From Sulfoacidibacillus thermotolerans (GTDB taxonomy: Bacteria; Bacillota; Bacilli; Alicyclobacillales; SLC66), in the NCBI RefSeq assembly GCF_003144315.1, contig NZ_MPDK01000007.1, forward strand, positions 1 through 64,000: a stretch of 64,000 nucleotides of DNA. The letters run 5' to 3'. The position numbers and the translations under genes were made by a program. The first letter of the stretch is position 1, and every line of letters begins with the position of its first letter. Of the stretch, positions 43,646 through 53,445 are shown piece after piece. The notes under the pieces are model-generated. The model ran no database searches. It was given only the letters and a program-made list of their open reading frames with translations, and was not told the DNA's origin.

Positions 43646-45433
43646 ATGTGGCACAGTGTTCGGATCAAACTTACCATCGTCTATCTTTTGCTTATTTTAT
43701 TTGCGATGGAGCTCATTGGCGCATATTTTATTCAGTCTTTGAATCGCTATTTCGTGAATAATTACATTAAGACCATCACGCATGAGGCACAACTTTTGGC
43801 GAATGTGGTCGGTCTTCCGTCTGCCTCTACAACTGGACAAACTATGCGCAACTTACGAAGTGTCTTACAGCCAGTCTCAGAAATCTCAGGTGCAACAGTA
43901 TATGTATTAGATAAAGACGGGATTGTCATAGGTACTTCAGGAAATCCATATATCACCGGACAAAAACGGGTGGATCCAGAAGTAACGGGGGCTTTGCTAG
44001 GCTTAAAAACAGAAGAAATTGCCGTTAATCCACAAAATGGTCAACGCTATCTCTATTTGGCGGTCCCAATCCGAAATCATAGTGGAATTCGAGGAGCAGT
44101 CGAATTAGTCGCTCCGATGAATTCGATTTACCGCTCTATCTCCCGGGTAATTATTATTTTTGCGACAGGTACTCTTTTAGCTTTAGGCTTAACTGCATTA
44201 TTAGCTGGAATTATTGCACGTACGATTACTGGTCCCATTACAGCGATCACAAGAACAGCAAGAGCGTTAGCGGGAGGGGACTTTAATCAGGTCGTAACAA
44301 TTTATTCGAATGACGAAATCGGAGAATTAGGGACGACTTTTAATATGCTGACTCGTCGCTTAAAGCAATCAATGCGCAGCACAGAACAAGAGAAGCGCCG
44401 CTTACAGGCGGTTATGTCTACTATGAGTGATGGTGTGATTGCGATGAATGGGAGGGGTGATATCGTTCTTATTAATCCAGCTGCACAGAAATTTCTAAAT
44501 CTTGACTCCTCGGTGATTGGCACTCATTTAACAAAGTTATTACCAGGCGTTTTTACAGAGGAGTCGCAACAATTAGTGGAGGTGAATGGACGGTTTCTGG
44601 CAGTCTCTATCATGGCCCTCTATCCAAGCATTGGTGGATTGTCTAAAGTGACAGAGAATCTTGAGGGGGAGGGGGAAGAAACGAGTGGCCGAGTTTTGGT
44701 CATGCGCGATGTCACAGAAGAGACGATTCTCGAAGCATCGCGCAAGCGGTTTGTGGCCGATGTTTCTCATGAGTTGCGTACTCCCTTAACAACGATTAAA
44801 AGTTACGAAGAAGCTCTGCTTGAGGGTGCAGTAGAAGACGTGGTTTTGGCGAAAAATTTCCTCGGTGTGATGAGTCGAGAAACCGATCGCATGATTCGCC
44901 TGATTCGCGATTTGCTTCAGTTGTCACGCTTTGATTCAGGCTATGAGGTTTTACGTCGGGAGATTGTTTCAACAGATGAATTAGTCAATCGCTTGGCAGA
45001 ACGATTTGCTTTGATTGTCTATGAGGCGGAATTAAAATTTTTTACAGAAATTCTTGAAACTGCTTGGGTGCAGGTAGATCGTGATCGGATAGATCAAGTG
45101 CTAGACAATATTGTATCCAATTCTCTCAAGTATACACCGAAACACGGATCGATTTCGGTGCGGGCCGAACTCGATAACTCTGGTGAGAAAGTTGTTTTCA
45201 TTTTGAAAGATACTGGGGTAGGAATACCGGCAAAGGAATTGCCGCATATCTTTGATCGTTTTTATCGCGTAGATAAGGCGCGCTCTCGACAATTAGGTGG
45301 TACTGGACTCGGCTTATCTATTGCTCGGGAAATTATTCAGGCTCATGATGGAGAAATTGAAGTTAAGAGTGAAGTCGGAAAGGGGACCACAGTGATTATT
45401 ACACTTCCCAAATACGAGGGGGAAACTCCATGA
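43646..45433 (+). CDS. walK: Sensor histidine kinase WalK (YycG)
   Basis: A 595-aa membrane kinase. Order: first membrane helix (about 12-32), extracellular PAS/Cache-like domain, second helix (about 175-200), HAMP (TGPITAITRTARALAGGDF), PAS (MSDGVIAMNGRGDIVLINPAA), HisKA with His375 in FVADVSHELRTPL, and HATPase with DNIVSNSLKYTP, DTGVGI and GGTGLGLSI. ATG 43646 has AGGTG 9 bases upstream; GTG 43634 abuts the walR stop and is an alternative. Phosphorylates WalR. Confidence 0.95.
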   Translation: MWHSVRIKLTIVYLLLILFAMELIGAYFIQSLNRYFVNNYIKTITHEAQLLANVVGLPSASTTGQTMRNLRSVLQPVSEISGATVYVLDKDGIVIGTSGNPYITGQKRVDPEVTGALLGLKTEEIAVNPQNGQRYLYLAVPIRNHSGIRGAVELVAPMNSIYRSISRVIIIFATGTLLALGLTALLAGIIARTITGPITAITRTARALAGGDFNQVVTIYSNDEIGELGTTFNMLTRRLKQSMRSTEQEKRRLQAVMSTMSDGVIAMNGRGDIVLINPAAQKFLNLDSSVIGTHLTKLLPGVFTEESQQLVEVNGRFLAVSIMALYPSIGGLSKVTENLEGEGEETSGRVLVMRDVTEETILEASRKRFVADVSHELRTPLTTIKSYEEALLEGAVEDVVLAKNFLGVMSRETDRMIRLIRDLLQLSRFDSGYEVLRREIVSTDELVNRLAERFALIVYEAELKFFTEILETAWVQVDRDRIDQVLDNIVSNSLKYTPKHGSISVRAELDNSGEKVVFILKDTGVGIPAKELPHIFDRFYRVDKARSRQLGGTGLGLSIAREIIQAHDGEIEVKSEVGKGTTVIITLPKYEGETP

Positions 45434-46746
45434 GAATCCTTGCCAAGAATGTATTGGAAAGTGCAAAGACTATACTTCTGATCCTGTTAGTTCTATGTAG
45501 TATTGTGCTCTCAGGTATAGTCTGGACAGGTACACCAACAGAAATGACTGTAGGTCGGTCGCATTTTTTTTCAAGTCCATTGTATGGCCGCGAACGTTTG
45601 GTGAGCGATTTTGTTAAACCACAGGCAATTTGGGTTTGGACAAAAGACAACGAATTATTTCGGTTGAGTGGTGAAAGTGCAACGGCTCAAGGGATTTTTC
45701 AGTCATTACAAGGTGCTCACATGCGCTATGCACATCTCATAACAAACAAACGTTTCACAGTCCCTCCTATGGGTCCTTATATAGCGTTAGATTTTGGTCA
45801 TTTATTAGCAGACGGATCACTTTGGTCTTATGCTTTTCCCACACTTCATACGAATGAAAACTGGTCTGTACAAGGGTGGGTTTACTTAGTTCCCGAAGTT
45901 TCATCGGAAGATTGGTCAGTCTATTTTCAAACCTCTCAAGGGATAGATCATTTGCTCCTATCAGGGGTAGCAAACACGTTGCGGTCAGCCCTTATTCCCA
46001 ATGATCAATATGTACCTTATGCACAATTAGCGTACGACCATAAGTTATTCAATCTTCCCTATGATGCACTTTCTATGCGTTCACAAACATGGATTCTTGA
46101 AGATCCATCACCGATGCCGATTGTCAATTCATTCTTCCGAGATCCATCACTTATTCAAACTGTACAGGTGAATCGGGGGATGACTGTTTATACCGACGGT
46201 ATGCATGTAGTACAACTATCACGGGAATTACTCGGTTTTAAATTGAATTATTGTGCTCCACAAGTACCATTGGCCCATTATGGAGAAACAATGGAAAATG
46301 CACTTACTACAGCAGTCCCCTTTCTCGATAGTCATGGCGGTTTTGTTGGGAATGAGGTGCTTGAACGAGTAAGTTCAGGAAAAAAACTTGACCCTGTCGC
46401 TCTTTCCTTTCGTGATGAAGTGGAAGGCTGGCCTCTTTACAGTCAATTGAACCAGATTCAAGTTCAACTGATCAATGGCAGTGTAAGCCATGTGACTCGC
46501 CTCCTATCCTATTTACAATCAGAAGTAGCACAACAACGAGTGACGATTCTTTCAGGGTCACAATTATTGCAAATCTTACAGACCATGCATCTCCATCAAA
46601 TTCATTCCATCACTTTAGGATATGGCACGGAATTGCAAACCTTAAATGAAGTACAAGTGGTTCCTGTATATCAAATAAAGATGAGCCGACACACACTTTA
46701 TCTAAATGCACAGACAGGTCAACCGTTCCAGGGAATGGGGATGTGA
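45430..46746 (+). CDS. walH: WalK regulator WalH (YycH)
   Basis: A 438-aa protein with one N-terminal membrane helix (AKTILLILLVLCSIVLSGIVW) and a large extracytoplasmic part, as in YycH. ATG 45430 overlaps the walK stop (ATGA). Sequence conservation is low in this family; position and topology decide the call. Known role: with WalI it modulates WalK through the membrane helices. Confidence 0.85.
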   Translation: MRILAKNVLESAKTILLILLVLCSIVLSGIVWTGTPTEMTVGRSHFFSSPLYGRERLVSDFVKPQAIWVWTKDNELFRLSGESATAQGIFQSLQGAHMRYAHLITNKRFTVPPMGPYIALDFGHLLADGSLWSYAFPTLHTNENWSVQGWVYLVPEVSSEDWSVYFQTSQGIDHLLLSGVANTLRSALIPNDQYVPYAQLAYDHKLFNLPYDALSMRSQTWILEDPSPMPIVNSFFRDPSLIQTVQVNRGMTVYTDGMHVVQLSRELLGFKLNYCAPQVPLAHYGETMENALTTAVPFLDSHGGFVGNEVLERVSSGKKLDPVALSFRDEVEGWPLYSQLNQIQVQLINGSVSHVTRLLSYLQSEVAQQRVTILSGSQLLQILQTMHLHQIHSITLGYGTELQTLNEVQVVPVYQIKMSRHTLYLNAQTGQPFQGMGM

Positions 46747-46749
46747 CAT

Positions 46750-47607
46750 ATGGATTTTGGAAAGGTGAAGACACTTCTGATTGTTGTTTTTTTGATTTTA
46801 AACATGTTTCTCTTTGGACAGTGGTGGACACTTCAAACATCAGTTGGTATGTATCAAGAACCGTATGCCGATGAATTGGCAAATGTCACGAGGTCTTTAG
46901 CGGAACATCATGTAAGACTTCAAGCAATTGTTCCCAATATACAGCCGACACTTTCTATTCTCTCCGTTACACCACCTCGCGATCCGTTCGCAATCATTGC
47001 AGCGAAAGCACTTCAGGTGTCAGTAAATCAGGTGCGGGCGCGTGGAAAGAGTGGACAGAGGGTCCATCTTCCACAGGCAACATTTATGCAGACCTCACCA
47101 ACGACGATGCAACTTTATTTATCCCCTTATGCACAGCCAGTCCTTCAATCTCGGCTCCCCATCGTCGATCAAATTAAAAGGTGGGTGAGCTTGCGTGCAT
47201 ACCATTTTAATGAATATAAATTTATCGGCTGGCATTCGTTGAATCAAGGTACACAAGCGGTCTTTCAGGAACAATTTCAGGGGAATCCTCTTATTTTGGC
47301 CCAACTACTCGTCGATATTAAATACGGGCATATCATAGGGTATACACAAACTTATTTAAATATAAAGGGAGTCATAGATCCTCGTCCGGTAATTAGTGCT
47401 GCGAATGCGCTTCTGTCAGTTTCGCTTTTCATGGACAAGGCACATATAAACGAGGATAATACGATTCGAGATGTTTTACTTGGTTATAGTACACAAGTGC
47501 AAGTGCACGATATAGGATACTTAACACCAGTCTGGTGGATAGAGACGGATTTAGGGGACTTTGTAGTCAATGCATTTACGGGCGAAGTAGGAGTGGAGAA
47601 TGATTGA
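46750..47607 (+). CDS. walI: WalK regulator WalI (YycI)
   Basis: A 285-aa single-pass protein; the start MDFGKVKTLLIVVFLILNMFL is characteristic of YycI. The extracytoplasmic domain ends with VQVHDIGYLTPVWWIETDLGDFVVNAFTGEV, a YycI/PepSY-like tail. It starts 3 bases after walH and overlaps walJ by 4 bases. Confidence 0.88.
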   Translation: MDFGKVKTLLIVVFLILNMFLFGQWWTLQTSVGMYQEPYADELANVTRSLAEHHVRLQAIVPNIQPTLSILSVTPPRDPFAIIAAKALQVSVNQVRARGKSGQRVHLPQATFMQTSPTTMQLYLSPYAQPVLQSRLPIVDQIKRWVSLRAYHFNEYKFIGWHSLNQGTQAVFQEQFQGNPLILAQLLVDIKYGHIIGYTQTYLNIKGVIDPRPVISAANALLSVSLFMDKAHINEDNTIRDVLLGYSTQVQVHDIGYLTPVWWIETDLGDFVVNAFTGEVGVEND

Positions 47608-48449
47608 ATTCACGAGAATTACAATTTAGTGTGTTAGCAAGTGGAAGTACAGGGAATGCAGTTTATGTGCAAGCTGGAGATACAAAGATTTTGATCGATG
47701 CAGGCATTGGAATTCGCCAATTGCAGGCCTCCTGTAGTGAAATTGGGGTCGATCTGACAACACTTGATGCGGTTCTTGTAACTCATGAACATAGTGATCA
47801 TGTGAGAGGGCTTGCTTCCTTGCTACGTAAGGTATCTGTTCCAATTTATACCTCACAAGGGACATGGAGTAAGATCGCATCGTTTTGGCGAGAAGAAGAA
47901 CAAGTGATGGCGCGAATGGTTCGAGCGAATGTTGCATTTTCACTGGGGGAATTAGTACTCGAACCATTTTCTCTCTCGCATGATGCAGAAGAGCCGCTTG
48001 GGTTTTGTGTCTATGGAAATGGGAGAAAATTTGTGTTAGCAACAGATCTCGGATACGCCAGCGATCATGTGAAAGCGTTAGCTTATGGAGCGGATGTTTA
48101 TGTTTTGGAGGCGAATCACGATGTGGAGTTATTGCGTGCTGGACCGTATCCTTGGCATCTTAAACGCCGTATTTTAGGTGACAAAGGACATCTATCGAAC
48201 GATAGTGCAAGTGATTTTTTACGGGATGTATTGACAGATGATGCGAGGTCAGTTTTTTTGGCTCACTTAAGTCAGGAAAATAACCGCCCAGAACTTGCAC
48301 ATCGTACGGTTCAAAAGGCAATTGCTGATCTGCCTGTTGTAGCGAATGGAGGCCTTGAGCTAAATTTAACCTATCCAGATCGTCCAACTCCACTTCTTAA
48401 GGTATCTGAAGCAAATCGAATTTCTCAGTTTAAAATTAAATCTCAATGA
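47604..48449 (+). CDS. walJ: Metallo-beta-lactamase-fold protein WalJ (YycJ)
   Basis: A 281-aa cytoplasmic MBL-fold protein started by TTG 47604, with GGAG upstream. Zinc motif THEHSDHVRGL, strand FSVLASGSTGNAVYV and the C-terminal SRSVFLAHLSQENNRPELA-type region (here DDARSVFLAHLSQENN) fit YycJ. Probable nuclease involved in mismatch or replication functions (known for the family). Last gene before the htr promoter. Confidence 0.92.
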   Translation: MNSRELQFSVLASGSTGNAVYVQAGDTKILIDAGIGIRQLQASCSEIGVDLTTLDAVLVTHEHSDHVRGLASLLRKVSVPIYTSQGTWSKIASFWREEEQVMARMVRANVAFSLGELVLEPFSLSHDAEEPLGFCVYGNGRKFVLATDLGYASDHVKALAYGADVYVLEANHDVELLRAGPYPWHLKRRILGDKGHLSNDSASDFLRDVLTDDARSVFLAHLSQENNRPELAHRTVQKAIADLPVVANGGLELNLTYPDRPTPLLKVSEANRISQFKIKSQ

Positions 48450-48521
48450 GTATTACTTGTTTGTTTTGGATAATATGTGACAATGGGAAGTTAAGGTTAT
48501 GTGACATCCATGATAAATGGA

Positions 48522-48551
48522 TTGAGTTGAATTATAGTTAATGGTTATAAT
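48522..48551 (+). promoter_or_regulatory. Promoter of the HtrA-type protease gene
   Basis: TTGAGT (48522-48527), an 18-base spacer and TATAAT (48546-48551). Two TGTGAC words at 48476 and 48500 lie upstream and might be regulator half-sites. Confidence 0.5.
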
Positions 48552-48602
48552 TTGTCTCAGTCGGGGTAATGACACCATTTAGCAGAATGAGGAGGAGCCG
48601 AA

Positions 48603-49901
48603 ATGGGATTTTATGATGATGGCCAATTTCGCAGTGCGAAAAATCGCGGGCCAGGTTCAAGCTCACTACTAAGGTGGATCGCCGTGGTGGTTGTCTCTGC
48701 CGTGATCGGATCTGCGACAACACTTGCAGCGGTACCGATGATGATTCAGGCAAATGTCATTCAAGCACCTGCTGTTTCAAATCCAAATCTTGAAAATATG
48801 AGTTATCACAATTTGCAGCCAGTTTCTGTTCAGATTAATGATGCAATTGTACAAGCAGTAAAAAAGGTTCGTCCTTCCGTTGTAGGGGTTGTAAACTATC
48901 AAATGTTGCCAAATGGAGGGGTCGGTACCTACACCTTGCAAGAAGAGGGTGTAGGTTCAGGAGTTATTTTTAGTCCCAAAGGATATATTGTGACGAACTA
49001 TCATGTCGTCCAGGGCGCCTCGAAGGTTGAGGTAGTCATTCTAAAAAAATATCATGTGTATGCTAAAGTGGTTGGCTATGATCCATACACAGATCTTGCC
49101 GTGCTAAAAGTGCCTTCTACGTATATTCAGCCACAAGACGTTGCGCAATTTGGAAATTCAGCGACGCTTCAGGCGGGGGAACCTGCGATTGCAATCGGCA
49201 ATCCTGCTGGTCTTGATTTTGCCGATTCGGTGACGACCGGCGTGATTAGTGCCACTCAACGCACGATGCCAGTAATCGATGAGGCAACAGGTAACGTAAT
49301 TGGTGAACAGACAGAATTGCAAACAGATGCAGCCATTAATCCTGGGAATAGTGGGGGCCCTTTGTGTAATATCTTGGGACAAGTAATTGGGATTAACAAT
49401 TCTAAAATTGTAGCCCATGGGTTTGAAGGAATGGGTTTTGCGATTCCAATTAATGAGGTACGTACGATCATTGATCAAATTCTCACAACAGGTCATGCGA
49501 TTCATGCAGCGATTGGCGTGGAAGGAGAATCTTTATCTGCTGTTCCAGCAGAATACCAACCGAATGTTCCTGTAGATTATGGAGTTTGGATTGTGAAAGT
49601 AGTGAGTCCAGAAGCAAAAGCGGGTGGACTTCAGCATGGCGATGTGATCGTAGCCGTAGATAGTCATAAAGTTACAGGGATCACATCTTTGCGCTCAATC
49701 CTATGGAAATATTATCGACCTGGACAGAACGTGACGATTACAGTGTATCGCGATCAACAGAAACTAAATCTCACAGTGAAACTCGGAGAGTTACCACCTC
49801 CCACAAATCCATCTTCAAGTAGCTCTCAAAATCCAGGCATGCAAGGTTCACCTGGTGGTAGCAGTATCAATCCATTTGACCCATTTGGAGCTGGAAATTG
49901 A
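48603..49901 (+). CDS. HtrA-like serine protease (YycK/HtrC position)
   Basis: A 432-aa S1C protease. A short cytoplasmic N terminus, one membrane helix (about 24-46), then the trypsin-like domain with His in TNYHVVQGA, Asp in YTDLAVLKV and Ser250 in NPGNSGGP. A PDZ domain follows (GVWIVKVVSPEAKAGGLQHGDVIVAVD) and a Ser/Pro/Gly-rich tail. ATG 48603 has GAGGAGGAG upstream. Placed outside the membrane, degrading misfolded exported proteins. Confidence 0.93.
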   Translation: MGFYDDGQFRSAKNRGPGSSSLLRWIAVVVVSAVIGSATTLAAVPMMIQANVIQAPAVSNPNLENMSYHNLQPVSVQINDAIVQAVKKVRPSVVGVVNYQMLPNGGVGTYTLQEEGVGSGVIFSPKGYIVTNYHVVQGASKVEVVILKKYHVYAKVVGYDPYTDLAVLKVPSTYIQPQDVAQFGNSATLQAGEPAIAIGNPAGLDFADSVTTGVISATQRTMPVIDEATGNVIGEQTELQTDAAINPGNSGGPLCNILGQVIGINNSKIVAHGFEGMGFAIPINEVRTIIDQILTTGHAIHAAIGVEGESLSAVPAEYQPNVPVDYGVWIVKVVSPEAKAGGLQHGDVIVAVDSHKVTGITSLRSILWKYYRPGQNVTITVYRDQQKLNLTVKLGELPPPTNPSSSSSQNPGMQGSPGGSSINPFDPFGAGN

Positions 49902-49916
49902 TCGAGGAGATTCAAT

Positions 49917-50381
49917 GTGCAGATCACAGTTATTGCAGTAGGGAAATTAAAAGAAAAATACTGGAAAGAAGCGCAGGCGGAGTATCTCAAAAGGTTACTC
50001 CCCTACGCTTCTTTATCTGTGCTTGAAGTCGAGGATGAAGCGGACGAAGGGGATCCTGCTCGTATAAAAAAACAAGAAGGAGCACGGATAACAGCTAAAC
50101 TGAAAGAACGCGATTTTGTCATTGCACTTGAGATTCAAGGAGTATCCTGCACATCTTTGCAATTTGCTAAAAAGTTACAAGAAAGTTTTGCGCAAGGATT
50201 TAGTCGGTATGTGTTTGTGATCGGTGGTTCTCAGGGTTTGGATGATGCGATCGTCCAGCGTTCTCATTGGCGGTTTTCAATGTCTCCTCTTACTTTTCCT
50301 CACCAAATGGCAAGAATCATCTTGCTTGAACAATTGTATCGCGGATTTCGAATTGTGACAGGTGCGCCGTATCACAAGTAA
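49917..50381 (+). CDS. rlmH: 23S rRNA pseudouridine-1915 N3-methyltransferase
   Basis: A 154-aa SPOUT enzyme; family length 155-160. ITVIAVGKLKEKYW starts the protein, the SAM-binding knot is FVIGGSQGLDD, and the C-terminal LTFPHQMARIILLEQLYRGFRI.GAPYHK tail is complete. GTG 49917 follows GAGGAG (about 49904-49909). It sits after htr as in many Bacilli. Confidence 0.95.
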   Translation: MQITVIAVGKLKEKYWKEAQAEYLKRLLPYASLSVLEVEDEADEGDPARIKKQEGARITAKLKERDFVIALEIQGVSCTSLQFAKKLQESFAQGFSRYVFVIGGSQGLDDAIVQRSHWRFSMSPLTFPHQMARIILLEQLYRGFRIVTGAPYHK

Positions 50382-50426
50382 AGATGGTATGATAAGGGTG
50401 TATTCTACGAGGAAGGGTGAATGTGG

Positions 50427-51929
50427 ATGAATCAGGATGAGCTCATTCAACAATTTCGGTCTTATCTGAAGAAAATGACGGATTATCAAAGTGCAATTGC
50501 CCTTCTCGAATGGGATGCACGCACGCATATGCCTAAAAAAGGGATTCAAGGTCGCTCTCAAGCGATCGCAACACTATCTGGTGAAGTGTTTCGTATGAGT
50601 GTGTCAGATCAAATGGAAAGATTTATCGAGCCATTGAGTGTACATGTTGATTCATTAGATCAAGTTACTCGGCGTTTGGTAGAGGAAACAAAAAAGACGT
50701 ATGACCGGAGCAAAAAAATTCCACCTGAACGCTACGAAAAGTTTGTTGCACTCACTTCAGAAGCTGAATCGATTTGGGCTGATGCACGAGAGCAAAATGA
50801 CTTTTCGATGTTTGCTCCCTATCTTGAGAAGATTGTTGAGATGACCAGAGAATTTGTCGATTATTGGGGATATCAGGAACATCCATACAACACATTGCTT
50901 GATCAATACGAGGAAGGAATGACGGTGTCCGTTCTTGATGAACTTTTTGCAGGTCTGCGTAAAGATACCGTCGCATTATTAAATCAAATAGAAACGAAAC
51001 CGATCCCGAATACGGCAATTTTAGAGCGTTATTATGATCCAGAGAAGCAAAAAGCGTTTAGTGAATTTATATTGCGGGAGATGGGATATGATTTTGATGC
51101 GGGTGCTCTTGACGAAACAGCTCATCCTTTTGCGACTGGAATTGCAGCTGGTGATGTAAGAGTCACAACGCACTACTATCCACACTTTTTCAATGCTGCC
51201 ATTTTTGGATCGATTCATGAGGGTGGGCATGCTCTTTACGAGCAAGGAATCTCCGTTGAATTAATTGGAACGCCACTACATACAGGCACTTCGATGGGGA
51301 TTCATGAATCACAATCGCGATTTTGGGAGAACATTATTGGTAGAAGTTATGAATTTTGGCAGTGTTATTATGGAGATTTACAAAAGTACTTTCCCGAAGC
51401 GTTAAGCGATGTGACGCTTGATCAATTTTATGCTGCCATCAATACCGTACGCTCTTCACTGATTCGTATTGAAGCTGATGAAGTGACGTATAATCTGCAT
51501 ATTATGCTGCGTTATGAACTGGAAAAGCGGCTCATTGCAGGGGAATTAGCTGTGAAAGATCTACCGGAAATTTGGCGTGAATCTATGAAGACGAATCTTG
51601 GGATTGTCCCGTCAACAGACGCTGAAGGGGTATTGCAGGATGTACACTGGTCAGGTGGAATGTTTGGCTATTTCCCCTCGTATGCACTTGGCAATATTTA
51701 CGCTGCGCAATTTACTCGCGCATTAGAACGCGATTTACCGGATTTTAGGGATCGTATTCGCCATGGTCGACTCCATGAGATTCGTCAATGGCTAGGGCAA
51801 AACATACATCAATATGGAGCGCTATTAAAACCAGCTGAGATCCTTAGACAAGCAACTGGAGAAACGATTGATGCACAGCCGCTAGTTGCTTATTTTAAGC
51901 AGAAATTTTCACAACTGTATCATTTATAA
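50427..51929 (+). CDS. Metallocarboxypeptidase, M32 (Taq) family
   Basis: A 500-aa soluble zinc peptidase. The zinc helix is SIHEGGHALYEQGI (HEGGH), followed by GIHESQSRFWENIIGRS with the third ligand and later IRIEADEVTYNLHIMLRYELE. The N terminus AIALLEWDARTHMPKKG matches the family. ATG 50427 is 9 bases after GGAAGGG; ATG 50421 is too close. Releases C-terminal residues of peptides; alone in its transcript. Confidence 0.9.
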   Translation: MNQDELIQQFRSYLKKMTDYQSAIALLEWDARTHMPKKGIQGRSQAIATLSGEVFRMSVSDQMERFIEPLSVHVDSLDQVTRRLVEETKKTYDRSKKIPPERYEKFVALTSEAESIWADAREQNDFSMFAPYLEKIVEMTREFVDYWGYQEHPYNTLLDQYEEGMTVSVLDELFAGLRKDTVALLNQIETKPIPNTAILERYYDPEKQKAFSEFILREMGYDFDAGALDETAHPFATGIAAGDVRVTTHYYPHFFNAAIFGSIHEGGHALYEQGISVELIGTPLHTGTSMGIHESQSRFWENIIGRSYEFWQCYYGDLQKYFPEALSDVTLDQFYAAINTVRSSLIRIEADEVTYNLHIMLRYELEKRLIAGELAVKDLPEIWRESMKTNLGIVPSTDAEGVLQDVHWSGGMFGYFPSYALGNIYAAQFTRALERDLPDFRDRIRHGRLHEIRQWLGQNIHQYGALLKPAEILRQATGETIDAQPLVAYFKQKFSQLYHL

Positions 51930-51947
51930 TCTTTGGAAATTGGTGCG

Positions 51948-51971
51948 GAGGACCGATCAGTTCAGGTCCTC
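51948..51971. terminator. Terminator after the M32 gene
   Basis: GAGGACC (51948-51954) pairs with GGTCCTC (51965-51971), followed by TTTTTC. Confidence 0.8.
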
Positions 51972-52005
51972 TTTTTCGTACAATTTATGAGTAGACCGAT
52001 GGAGG

Positions 52006-52659
52006 TTAAGGAAGGACAGAAGCGAAAACTTCGGCGATTACTTGGTGCCCCCGTGCGTTCGGGTGGATTGGGAAGGTGACTCCCTGTCGTCCGGGTTTTC
52101 CAGCTATGCCACCTGAATAGCCTTCTATTAGTATGGGTTGTTTACCTGAAAAAGCAGAGTAGATGGGTGCGATGAGAGCACCTACTGCGTGTGCACTTGG
52201 AATGACAACAAGATCGTTATAGAGACGAACAACCGTTTCTGCAAGATCCGTTGCTGGATATGGGTTATAAATTGTTCCAACCGCTATGGGGGTTGTCGTG
52301 CGCTTCTTCATCTCAATAAGAGTTTTCATGTATTCAAATTTACTACTAGTAAGGGCTAGCTCAATTTCTTTTTCATTTTGAGATAATAGAATAGGTAAAT
52401 CATCGATGAGGTCATCCCCCCCAATTAGTAGACAAATCGAAGCAGCATCCACAAGGCTTTCTGCAAATGCTTCATTATAAATCAATGCACTTTGTAGGGC
52501 AAACGTAGTCATCCCGGATTGTCCTAGGTTAAAAAAAGGTAACGCGACAGATTTCCTTTTTTGCGCTAATAAAGTTGCTAATTGTGGAACAAAACCGTGC
52601 CCAAGAGGGGCTCCGTACCCTGCGACGATGGAATCTCCGTATGCTGTTAAATGCTTCAT
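52006..52659 (-). CDS. SGNH/GDSL hydrolase
   Basis: A 217-aa esterase-like protein. The GDS block is AYGDSIVAGYG, block III is GGDDLIDD (the family Asn replaced by Asp), and the C-terminal His motif is HPNARGH. ATG 52659 with AAAGGA upstream is preferred; 23 upstream codons are not needed. No signal peptide, so it is likely cytoplasmic. Substrate unknown. Confidence 0.82.
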   Translation of the reverse strand: MKHLTAYGDSIVAGYGAPLGHGFVPQLATLLAQKRKSVALPFFNLGQSGMTTFALQSALIYNEAFAESLVDAASICLLIGGDDLIDDLPILLSQNEKEIELALTSSKFEYMKTLIEMKKRTTTPIAVGTIYNPYPATDLAETVVRLYNDLVVIPSAHAVGALIAPIYSAFSGKQPILIEGYSGGIAGKPGRQGVTFPIHPNARGHQVIAEVFASVLP

Positions 52660-52866
52660 GAGAATCGATCCTTTACTATAGAAGTTATACATTACCTTAT
52701 TCTTGGAAATACAAAAATGGCAAGGCAATTGTCGAGTATCAGTTATAACAGATAAGGCTTTGCGAAAGTTACAAGAAAATCGTAATTCGCCCGCACGTGC
52801 TGAGTCCTCGTTTCATATGGTGTACGGTAGTCTTACTGGCGACTTTGTAGGAGCGGAGGATCAGAC

Positions 52867-53352
52867 ATGCCAAAAAATATGAAGCATGCGCAGGGACAAA
52901 AACGTCAACCTAAGTTGCGTAAAGCAGCACAGACAGCAGACAAAGCGAAAGCAGCGGCTAGCCCATCGGTTGCACAGGAGACAAGCGTCCAATCCCCGGC
53001 AATGACTTCACAAGCTGATGCATCGACAGGATCACTCGATACATTAAAAGAAAATATCAAGCGGATTGATAAGCATAATCTCTTTGATGCACTGAAGCGC
53101 GTAAAAGATATGAAACCTGAACAATGGCGGGACCCCAATGTGGTTCGAGAACTCACGCAAAATTTAGCGCAAGATATTGGAGTGAAAGTTGATCCAAAAC
53201 GCATTGACGCATTTATGAATGCTTATACAGATGTAACGAAAAATGCAGATGACAAGGGGCCCACTGTTTCGGTTGAAGAAATAGCGAAGAAATATGGGGG
53301 CAGTCACGTAGATGAAAAGACGATCAAGGAGATCAAAAAGTTTGTCAAATAG
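52867..53352 (+). CDS. Conserved-looking basic/helical protein, unrecognised
   Basis: A 161-aa hydrophilic protein: a Lys/Gln/Ala-rich basic N-terminal 50 residues, then a helical C-terminal part (LDTLKENIKRIDKHNLFDALKRVKDM, then QNLAQDIGVKVDPKRIDAFMNAY). ATG 52867 follows GGAGCGGAGGA. It converges with the YqfQ-like gene, which has a similar tail region (LAESKGKNLSTADLTSILMAL); both may be spore-related, but this is inference. Confidence 0.6.
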   Translation: MPKNMKHAQGQKRQPKLRKAAQTADKAKAAASPSVAQETSVQSPAMTSQADASTGSLDTLKENIKRIDKHNLFDALKRVKDMKPEQWRDPNVVRELTQNLAQDIGVKVDPKRIDAFMNAYTDVTKNADDKGPTVSVEEIAKKYGGSHVDEKTIKEIKKFVK

Positions 53353-53360
53353 AGTACGGA

Positions 53361-53390
53361 GCCACTCCTCATTTGCTGGAGTGGCTTCTT
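53361..53390 (+). terminator. Terminator after the 161-aa gene
   Basis: GCCACTCC (53361-53368) pairs with GGAGTGGC (53378-53385), followed by TTCTT. Confidence 0.7.
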
Positions 53391-53445
53391 CAATAGGTCA
53401 GATGTTGAAATCGGTAAAGAGGCAACAAAAAATCGGTAGGCCCAT